Below are positions 56,720 to 64,000 of a stretch of DNA of 64,000 nucleotides, piece after piece; position 1 is the stretch's first letter; each line of letters begins with the position of its first letter. The position numbers and the translations under genes are program-made. Source of the DNA: Candidula unifasciata. Lineage: Eukaryota; Mollusca; Gastropoda; Stylommatophora; Geomitridae. The DNA lies in NCBI GenBank assembly GCA_905116865.2, contig CAJHNH020001139.1, positions 212,001-276,000 on the forward strand. Direction: 5' to 3'. Under the pieces are notes generated by a model that saw nothing but the letters and a program-made list of their open reading frames with translations, was not told the DNA's origin and searched no databases.

Positions 56720-57485
56720 CTTATTGCGTGTGACATAGTGGCATGTTTGATAATGTCAAATTACATTAGATCCAAATATTTTTGTTTCGCATCATCTGTT
56801 ACATGTTTTTTTTTTTTTTTTATATATTTTCGCAATGCATATTCTAATCCACAGATGACACCTGCTCAGGCCTAGCTTCTCTCGGATACACAGCTGGAGG
56901 TGATGTGCTGTGGCCATAAACAATTCGTGCGCAACTGATGCTTTGAATAATACATAGATCCAGTGTAGAGTGCTCCGTTTTCAAACTATCAGCTTCACGT
57001 CTCCTAATAGTGGACTGATTATTACTTGTAACCGTTGAGGGTGTCACAACATAACAGTGTATACAGTTGAACCTGCTTTCTAGGATTTGCTCCTGTGTGA
57101 TTCTCATCCTTGAGGTGATAATCCTGTGAGCAGCAGTGGTTGAAGGAACAGCCAGCACCATTCTATGTTTAGTAGACGCTGAACATACTGTAAAATTGTG
57201 CTAGGACAACTTCTCTATTGTGGACATTTCAACGTAAGACACTAAAGCGCCAAATTCTTTAAAAATAAAACTAGAAATTCTCGTGCGTACACACATTGTT
57301 TAAGAAAATAAAAAATAAAAAACAGAAAGTCTAACTCTCGGAAATTCACACACAACAAAAAACCGTTTTGGAAACGACAAGAAGTTCATCATTGTAAAAA
57401 TTTCTAGAAGGAAAAGTCTCAAACGGTTCAGACATTTCTAGGAAAGTCTCACAGTAACTAATTTCCCAAACGGCATTGATCTTTG
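56720..57485. other. 5' flank of the 57.49 kb gene
   Basis: Between the array and the first ATG. A T run is at about 56803-56822. The 105-codon minus-strand frame 56844-57161 has no recognisable domain. No TATA box or initiator can be assigned with confidence. The promoter or an upstream non-coding exon should lie here. Confidence 0.4.
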
Positions 57486-57489
57486 AAGG

Positions 57490-58371
57490 ATGCGTTTAGT
57501 GGCGCAGTTGCCAAGCGATGACGATGTAACCGGAAGTCTAGATCACGTGGACAAACTTGACCAACTCATTAAACCAGAGAGGGATTTTGAATCTTCCATC
57601 TTTATAACGGTAAATAAAATGGCCACAGTGTTTCCAGTTCTCACATCTAGCAATGCTGATTCGACACTGGTTAAAAATTATGGTGGCTCCGGCTCCCAGA
57701 AGAAACCAGAGCAGGTGGCTGATATTTCTGAAGCAGGATGCAGGTTACGAAACAGTGGTGTCAAGGAACCACAAGTGTCAGTTCATTCTCAAGAGGATTC
57801 TCGTATTCTTCTCACAAGAAGCAGCAATAGCAAATTGCAGTCTGATCCTCAAAGCAACAATTCAGTAAGAACAGATTTTCAAAAGGAAGCGTGCGCGAAT
57901 TCAGTAGAAAGAGCTGACAGTTCCAAAGGAAGATCCTCTTCGGGATTCCAAGATACAGTAGTGGCGGCTTTTATTGAACAGCGGAAATTTGATGCCAATA
58001 ACGCAAAGGATAAAGCAACTTCAGTGTGTTTAAGGAGTTCCTCTTCGGATAATGCTGAGAATCAAAATTCTCGAGATGACTGTACTACTGATGGGAAGCT
58101 ACTTCAGGATAATGTGTGCAATTCACAAGTATTTGAAGAAGCTGAGTATTCAAAACCGTTCAGTTATTCCTTGTCGTCAGATGGGATGCTTCTATCCACA
58201 AGCGAGAATACTGCGTTACATGCAACACCGGATATAACTAACCCAGCAACAGGAGAAAGGAGTAATCTAAAGAAGCAGAACTTACAGCATGCCCGAGATA
58301 AACAAGATGGAAGTCCAGGCGTGTTAGTATTACCACAACCAGCACCCTTATCGTCTTCAGTTGTTTCATCA
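57490..58371 (+). CDS. Unknown protein, exon 1 (partial gene)
   Basis: An open exon of 294 codons, in phase 0, ending at TCA with a strong donor (GTAAGT, 58372-58377). The frame has a TGA at 57484, so the ATG at 57490 is the first after a stop. Met44 (57619, AAAATGG) has a better context and may be the true start. The product is hydrophilic, rich in Ser, Asn, Gln and Asp, without membrane segments or a recognised domain, and looks intrinsically disordered. Serine clusters (SSKGRSSSGF near residue 150, LRSSSSDNAENQ near 185) could be phosphorylated. A length near 900 bp without stops, unlike the repeats around it, and phase agreement with exon 2 argue it is real. Reading through the donor reaches a stop at 58419. 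I do not recognise the family. Confidence 0.7.
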
Positions 58372-58379
58372 GTAAGTAT

Positions 58380-58840
58380 TTTCTTCTGTTTGTTTCGATC
58401 TCTCTTCTTTTCCTTTTAGGATACGATACCACTTATATTGTAAAATGTATCTCAGTTTTTAGTAAAGATCTAGTCGCTATAAGCGTAAGCCGTAACCATA
58501 AAAATAAATCATAGCGCGTTGTGCAGACAAAAAAGAGCATGTGGTAAATTTGAAATAGCAGTTGTAGTCATGTGTTTATTCTTCAATTTCCGGTAATGTA
58601 ATGAACATTATAACTAGACAAATTGTGATTTGTGTATTTCATGTGAAAATAATTACGTCTCCTGCCTCTTTATACGACGTTAGTGCATATGTAATGTAGC
58701 TGACGAGATGAAGCGAAATGTGTCACGCAATAAACGGTACGGTGTATTGTCTGTGTCGGCTTTATTTAAATTTATACCAAGAAAACAAGGTTGAATATCA
58801 CATAAGGTTATTCACAAGTGTTGCATGTGCAGTTATTCAC
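58380..58840. other. Intron 1, first part
   Basis: AT-rich intron sequence after the donor, with no repeat family recognised before the 36-bp satellite. Confidence 0.6.
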
Positions 58841-58844
58841 GTCA

Positions 58845-59480
58845 AAAGTCAGAAGTGTGGCATGGTAAGTTATTCACGTCACAGTCAGAAGTGTGGCATG
58901 GGAAGTTATTCACGTCACAGTCAGAAGTGTGGCACGGGAAGTTATTCACGTCAAGTCAGAAGTGTGGCACGGGAAGTTATTCACGTCACAGTCAGAAGTG
59001 TGGCACGGGAAGTTATTCACGTCACAGTCAGAAGTGTGGCATGGGAAGTTATTCACGTCACAGTCAGAAGTGTGGCACGGGAAGTTATTCACGTCAAGTC
59101 AGAAGTGTGGCACGGGAAGTTATTCACGTCACAGTCAGAAGTGTGGCACGGGAAGTTATTCACGTTACAGTCAGAAGTGTGGCACGGAAAGTTAATCACG
59201 TCAAAAGTCAGAAGTGTGGCACGGGAAGTTATTCACGTCAAAAGTCAGAAGTGTGGCATGGGAAGTTATTCACGTCACAGTTAGAAGTGCGGCACGGGAA
59301 GTTATTCACGTCACAGTCAAAAGTGTGGCACGGGAAGTTATTCACGTCAAAAGTCAGAAGTGTGGCATGGGAAGTTATTCACGTCACAGTTAGAAGTGCG
59401 CACGGGAAGTTATTCACGTCAAGTCAGAAGTGTGGCACGGGAAGTTATTCACCTCACAGTCAGGAGTGTGACACGTGAAG
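58845..59480. repeat. 36-bp satellite in intron 1, about 18 copies
   Basis: The unit is CAGTCAGAAGTGTGGCACGG followed by GAAGTTATTCACGTCA. Units of 35, 36 and 37 bp alternate through CA/A length changes before GTCAG, so open frames hop between phases. The copies are very similar, indicating recent expansion. Confidence 0.95.
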
Positions 59481-59499
59481 TTATTCACGTCAAAATGCG

Positions 59500-60190
59500 T
59501 ATGCCAAATTACCACAAGCTGCTTTGTCTCATGACTGACATGAAGTGTCTGAGCACGTCGCTCCTCAATTTCAGATTTGTAACATCCTAAAATGTTTCTC
59601 ACGATCAAAATGTGGCGGTTTTCCCTTAACTTCACACTCGTTATCATCATCATCCTGCTTTGCCGTTATACGTCACACTAAATTCGCTGCTTATCCCACT
59701 CCCCCATTTCATCATTTCCAGTCAATCAGTCAGTCAATCAGTCAATCAATCACTCAAGCGCCGTCTTCACAGTGAAAAATGGCTGCAATGAATCTCCAAC
59801 ACGCTCTTTTTTCTTGTCCTGGTTGCACACTCTCTGACTGCTACCCGTCCATCTCTTGATGTTATCCTCCCTTTTGTATCGTTGCCAACCTCATGTTCTC
59901 TTGTCTTCGATCTTTCCCTCCAGTTTGGTTTTTAAAAGTGATGTTATGTCTTTTAATGTAGCCATTATTTCCTGTGCAATCATTTCAAAATCCTGGATGC
60001 AATCTACTCCAGTATCGTTGCGCTCTCTTATCAACGTTTGTCTTAGGGTTTCCCCGTGGAGTTCCTCGTTTGATCAGTCCATTGGCTTCCCATTTCAGTG
60101 CCTCAATGTTCGCTTCTCTTCAAGGATATGCCCCGTATATGGCCATATTCTTGGTCTTATAATTATGTATGCAAGCGGCTGACAAGGCAG
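59500..60190. other. Intron 1, middle part
   Basis: A short array of CAGTCAATCAGT words at about 59718-59755, then T-rich sequence at 59820-60180 that may be an antisense decayed LINE. Nothing firmly assignable. Confidence 0.4.
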
Positions 60191-60194
60191 TCTA

Positions 60195-60880
60195 GATCAC
60201 CCCCCCCCCCAATTTAATTTGAGTTAGTGCCAAGACCCTCGAACCCTCTTGAGTAAATTGCAAGACCCCCCCCCCCAACCCTTAAGTACATAACATAACC
60301 CTCACACCCCCCCCCCCAACACTTAAGTACATAGCATAACCCTCGCCCCCACCCCCCAACCCTTAAGTACATAGCATAACCCTCACACCCCCCCCCCCCA
60401 ACACTTAAGTACATAGCATAACCCTCACCCCCCCCCCCAACCCTTAAGTACATAGCATAACCCTCACCCCCCAACCCTTAAATACATAGCATAAACCTCA
60501 CCCCCCCCCCAACACTTAAGTACATAGCATAACCCTCACCCCCCCCCCCAACCCTTAAGTACATAGCATAACCCACCCCCCCCCCCAACACTTAAGTACA
60601 TAGCATAACCCTCACCCCCCCCCCAACACTTAAGTACATAGCATAACCCTCACCCCCCCCCCCCCCAACACTTAAGTATATAGCATTACCCTCACCCCCC
60701 CCCCCAACACTTAAGTACATAGCATAACCCTCATCCCCCCCCCCAACACTTAAGTACATAGCATAACCCTCACCCCCCCCCCCAACACTTAAGTACATAG
60801 CATAACCCTCACCCCCCCCCTCCCCCCCCCCAACCAATAAGTACATAGCATAACCCTCACCCCCCCCCCCCAACATTAAT
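60195..60880. repeat. C-run satellite, about 15 copies
   Basis: A roughly 40-bp unit consists of AACACTTAAGTACATAGC, ATAACCCTCA and a run of 7-14 C. Copies differ mainly in C-run length. The minus strand has a G run in every unit. It lies within intron 1 of the plus-strand gene. Confidence 0.95.
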
Positions 60881-61033
60881 AACATGAATACAAAGAGGAG
60901 TCCAGTAAATTCTTCAACAAGAGAAACAGACAGTAAGGAGAAACGTCTTGGCCAGAATGCGTTCTTACTCTATCGTGAATTAACTGTTTATGTTATCAGA
61001 TTAATTAGGTTTTTAAATGTAGATACACAAACG

Positions 61034-61285
61034 CGGCGTCCGTGGCTTAGTCGTTGCGAGCCCGACTTGTAATTTCAACGTACGGCGATCGAACCCCGCT
61101 GCTGGCTGCGGGGTATGGGACGTTGCAGGCCCACCCAGCCTAAAATGGGTACCAGGGTGTATGTCATGGGGAAGTAAAGACGGCCGGTGTAATGCTGACC
61201 ACACTACCCACCTAGTGCCGATTGCAATGTAAAAATGAGGGTGCTCTTTCCATATGCGCGATGCGCCTAAAGGGATCTTTAATTT
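61034..61285 (+). mobile_element. tRNA-derived SINE (head type S2)
   Basis: Head GCGTCCGTGGCTTAGTCG and GGCGATCGAACCCCGC. Body GGGTACCAGGGTGT, GACGGCCGGTGTAATGCTG and ACTACCCACCTAGTGCCG. Tail CCATATGCGCGATGCGCC. The best-preserved S2 copy, in intron 1. Confidence 0.88.
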
Positions 61286-61371
61286 ACTAGATACATAAAC
61301 TGCTAATAAAAACAAAACAAAAATTTAATTTTTAAAAGTTTTATAAATATTTTACTATTACATTTATTAGT

Positions 61372-61655
61372 TAGTTAGTCTTTCCTCTTGTGTCGAGTGC
61401 GGCACATAGGGCAGAGGTCATGACTCTCCATGCATGGCGGTTCGTTGCAATCTGTTGTAGGTCTTGGAAGTTTGAGTGGCCCATGAGCGAGCCTTCCCTG
61501 ATGATAGTTCTACGTAGGGTTTCCCTTGGTCTTCCACGAGATCTTTTCCCCTGTGGTGTCCAAATGAGGGCTTGGTAAGGAAGTCTTGATTTATCCATTC
61601 TAAGGGCGTGGCCGACATAGTTCCAGCGGCGTTTTCGTATAAAATTAGACACATA
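61372..61655 (-). pseudogene. RTE-type LINE ORF2 C-terminal relic
   Basis: The minus-strand frame reads FIRKRRWNYVGHALRMDKSR, then ALIWTPQGKRSRGRPRETLR and ATNRHAWRVM, the conserved RKRRWIGH...NPQGKRKRGRPR...DRxxWR C-terminal pattern of RTE-clade reverse transcriptases. It is intact over about 90 codons but has no catalytic domain. Located in intron 1. Confidence 0.85.
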
Positions 61656-61861
61656 CTCTTGCCTGGATTCTTGCCTTATTTGTGTATTGGTTCGGAAATC
61701 TGACCATTATTACATTTATAATTGACCTGAAAAAAAATAATATAACGGATTATTAGAAATACAAATGCACTAAATTTTAAAATTGCTTGACTCCTTACCC
61801 CCTCCTGAGAAAGCGTACCCCCCCCCCCCCCTTTTCCCAGGTTTGAGACATCTGTCTAAAC

Positions 61862-62064
61862 CAGTGGTTCTTATCCTTTCTAATGCCGCGACCCTTTAAT
61901 AAAGTTCCTTCATGTTGTGGCGACCCCCCCCCCCCCCCCCCCCCAAACAATTATTTTTCTTCATAACTTCAAAGAACATGTGTTTTCCAATTGTCTTAGG
62001 CGACCCCTGTGAAAAGGTTTTTCGACCCAAAAAAGGGTCGCGACCGGCAAGTTGAGAATCGCTG
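61862..62064. mobile_element. SPIN-like hAT non-autonomous element
   Basis: 203 bp with imperfect terminal inverted repeats: CAGTGGTTCTTATCC at the left; the right end reversed is CAGCGATTCTCAACTTGC. Flanks are GTCTAAAC and GTCGAGAC, a decayed 8-bp target duplication close to the hAT consensus. Internal words TAATGCCGCGACCCTTTAAT, CATGTTGTGGCGACC, TTAGGCGACCCCTGTGA and GGGTCGCGACCGGCAAG match my memory of the SPIN family. The middle is shortened and holds a long C run. It lies 64 bp before exon 2. Confidence 0.8.
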
Positions 62065-62128
62065 GTCGAGACTGTCCAGACATTAGTAAATACTAATCCA
62101 TTTAACATATTTTATGTGGCTTTCACAG

Positions 62129-62347
62129 GTTATGACAAACAGTGAGTACCAACAAGGGCTGACCCAGAAAGCCAGTCCACCAGCGGAAGTGGCTACCTTC
62201 GATGATGTCATCACATCAGAGGTCGTGTCGAGGTCGCCAGAACCTGGAAGAAAAGAGGAACCTGAAAAAGTAGATCAAAAAGGCGGCGGGAAAGAAAGAA
62301 AAGGATTATCGGCCCGGATTTCAAAACGTTTAATGAATCTTTTTCAG
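62129..62347 (+). CDS. Unknown protein, exon 2 (partial gene)
   Basis: A 73-codon exon. The acceptor is TTTATGTGGCTTTCACAG before GTTATGACA and the donor is TTTTTCAG before GTAGGC. Length 219 bp, phase 0 at both ends, which joins exon 1 in frame. It begins VMTNSEYQQGLTQKAS, passes through an acidic/proline-containing stretch, then a highly charged Lys/Glu/Gly segment, and ends KGLSARISKRLMNLF, a basic amphipathic segment. That ending could precede a membrane domain or a folded domain in the next exon, which lies outside the window. No family recognised. Confidence 0.7.
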
Positions 62348-62399
62348 GTAGGCCTCTGGGCCTTCAGGAGGAATGCCCACTGTAAATGCTCGTATATGT

Positions 62400-62660
62400 G
62401 TATGTTGTTACTTACATATCTTTTACAGTTGCAAGACCAACTCTGGCATTGTTTGGCTGTTCGTGATTAAAGCAGACATTTTCACGTTCAGTAGTTTGCC
62501 ATTGTTACTGAACGATTAGCGCTCCATACCATTGCCGAAATCAAAGCAACTCGTCTGCAGTTGGAAGGGAATTGGGTTTTCGCAGAAGCGTGTTTGCAAC
62601 TCAAAGAACTGAAGAAGCAACTGAATTTAACAGCAGTAACAAAAGAGTCGCGATAGGGCA
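62400..62660 (+). repeat. Dispersed repeat shared with 11745-12070
   Basis: In intron 2 of the gene. The apparent acceptor TCTTTTACAG at about 62428 belongs to this repeat, so I do not treat the following sequence as an exon. Confidence 0.6.
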
Positions 62661-62737
62661 GTGACGAGATGGTTTCTCAACAATCCGAAAGTGTTAGGTT
62701 CAAATTAGAACCGAGGCAGATCTTTATGATCAGTCTA

Positions 62738-62770
62738 GGGCACAAGTAAGTAAGTAAGTAAGTAAGTAAT
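62738..62770. repeat. GTAA tetranucleotide repeat
   Basis: Six to seven GTAA copies (many GTAAGT donor-like words), directly before a SINE. Confidence 0.9.
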
Positions 62771-62774
62771 GTAA

Positions 62775-63000
62775 AAGACCCCTTTTCACGCCTTCGGGTG
62801 TTTGAGCATATAGGGCTGAACCTATATTTATAGACCAATCGGCAGTCGGTCGGCGATATGGTTCACATGCCGGCTGCCTTTACTGTCCAACACTACAGCT
62901 GGTACCAACTCAAGGCTGGGTCAACATGGGAGCCGCCAGAACACTAACCCACGACCTTCCGATCCGCAGTTGATCATCTAGCCGCTAGACCATGGCGAAT
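62775..63000 (-). mobile_element. tRNA-derived SINE S1
   Basis: On the minus strand the head is CCATGGTCTAGCGGCTAGAT and CGGAAGGTCGTGGGTTAG. The body and tail follow to CACGCCTTCGGGTG (plus sense). Located downstream of exon 2. Confidence 0.82.
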
Positions 63001-63004
63001 CCCT

Positions 63005-63510
63005 CTACAGCACTATAGACAAATAAAAAAAAAAAAAAAAGACCAAGAAAATGTCTTGCAAGAAATTAACACACGAAGAGAATTGACTGCTCACATCAGA
63101 AAGAGACAATCAACATTCTTTGGTCAACATTTGTTGTCGTTGCTGTAATAGATCGTGACGGTGGGAGAGTGGGACGGGAGAAGAGGCAGAAGGAGACTGA
63201 GAGAGGAGATGCAGGACAGTTTTACATCATAGCATGCAAGACCACCTGTGCCTGAACTGACTGAAAGTACACGAGACAGAAGGCTGTGGATAGACATGAC
63301 TTCCAACACCAGACAACATGGAATATAAGAGGAAGGAGGTCTTCAGATCGACTTAGCCTAAAACATGTCTCAAAAAATGTTACGGGAAGTAAAGGCGGCT
63401 GACGTGATCATATCTCATATAAAATACAATTTATCAATAAAATCATACGACTGGCACCATATGGCACCATATGTTTACCGTTAGCTTTGATGGATTTTTT
63501 TTACCTTTAT
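63005..63510. other. Intron 2, no exon seen
   Basis: An A run at 63027-63041, then purine-rich sequence (63155-63235). I found no convincing further exon of the upstream gene. Confidence 0.4.
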
Positions 63511-63515
63511 TTAGT

Positions 63516-63690
63516 CGGCGTTTGTTGCTTAGTTGTTACGAACATTCTTCGTAATTCGTTGGTACCCTGTTCGATTCTAGCTGCTGACTCTTTGGCAGCA
63601 TACTACTTAGCATTGATGTCGACAAACGGCATTGGGAGCCGACCGTTGAGCCGCAAAATCAAACTTCTGCACATAAAAGTGCCTAGTTAA
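63516..63690 (+). mobile_element. tRNA-derived SINE S3, decayed
   Basis: Head GTCGGCGTTTGTTGCTTAG and CTGTTCGATTCTAGCTGC. Body TGTCGACAAACGGCATTGG and GAGCCGACCGTTGAG. It is followed by a C-rich run. Confidence 0.7.
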
Positions 63691-63699
63691 ACAACAAAC

Positions 63700-64000
63700 C
63701 AACCCCACCCACTCCCCCCCCCCCTTTCCCTAATTTCAAAGATATTAAACCTGTGTTTAAGAACAGAAGTTTTGTTGCCTTTATTTATGTACATGTAATA
63801 AAGAAATGCATTCATGCGATTTGGAAACATTTTGATAATAAATTGGAAGTGTAATCTACAATGACAGTGAAGAATATGTCTGTCTGTATAAGAGAATAGC
63901 TGATAAATAGAACAGTAGATTCAATCTGTAAAAGTTTCAAGAAAGAAACAGACTATAGACGCAGTTTATGAGCTAAGTTGTCTCTAATGTTGTAGCATAA
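63700..64000. other. Right edge, no feature seen
   Basis: AT-rich sequence after a C/T run (63713-63728). No exon or repeat family recognised. Confidence 0.4.

Noticed and set aside
56844..57161. 105-codon minus-strand frame as a divergent gene next to the 57.49 kb gene
   Set aside because: No domain, start-context support or splice signals were seen; length is within chance expectation.
58718..59478. 217-codon plus-strand protein in intron 1
   Set aside because: The frame lies in the 36-bp satellite and hops phases with 35/37-bp units.
58845..59480. CRISPR-like repeat array
   Set aside because: There are no distinct spacers; units are contiguous, and the context is a eukaryotic intron. 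The same holds for 11109-11553 and 51782-52444.
62428..62470. Third exon of the 57.49 kb gene after the acceptor-like TCTTTTACAG
   Set aside because: The sequence is part of a dispersed repeat also present at 11745-12070, and it runs to a stop within about 40 bp.

Overview
This is animal nuclear DNA, most likely from a heterobranch gastropod mollusc (an Elysia-like sea slug or relative). That placement is inference. It rests on three intronless class A GPCR genes with the motif set of molluscan chemosensory receptors, a gene with GT-AG introns, large simple-sequence arrays, tRNA-headed SINEs, and RNase H-bearing LINE, RTE/CR1-like, Penelope-like, Helitron-like and SPIN-like hAT remnants. There is no operon structure or other prokaryotic signature.

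Layout. From about 0.2 to 43.3 kb the window holds three head-to-tail copies of one ancestral block. Each copy shows the same order: a non-coding segment, a trinucleotide tract, a CT/GTCT tract, another non-coding segment, a conserved 280-bp segment, a long minisatellite, and a GPCR on the minus strand. The receptors lie at 5264-6496, 19395-20621 and 42193-43293. The first two are close paralogues (108 of 142 core residues identical by hand count); the third is more diverged. The blocks have been enlarged unequally by mobile elements. A Helitron-like element split an AT microsatellite at 21.6-23.8 kb, and a Penelope-like remnant with a 9-bp target duplication sits inside a LINE tail at 28.0-28.6 kb.

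From 43.4 to 56.7 kb I see no convincing gene, only SINEs, LINE ends, a foldback repeat and large tetranucleotide arrays. From 57.49 kb to the right edge runs one plus-strand gene of unknown function. Two exons are visible (57490-58371 and 62129-62347), both phase 0, with good splice sites and a 3757-bp intron. The intron carries a 36-bp satellite, a C-rich satellite, a SINE, an RTE-type LINE end and a SPIN-like hAT element 64 bp upstream of exon 2. The gene continues past the window.

The receptors are presumably chemosensory GPCRs, each transcribed from its own single coding exon. Nothing visible links the 57-62 kb gene to them. Most long open frames here are artefacts of stop-free tandem repeats. 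Coordinates of degenerate repeats are approximate (tens of bases).
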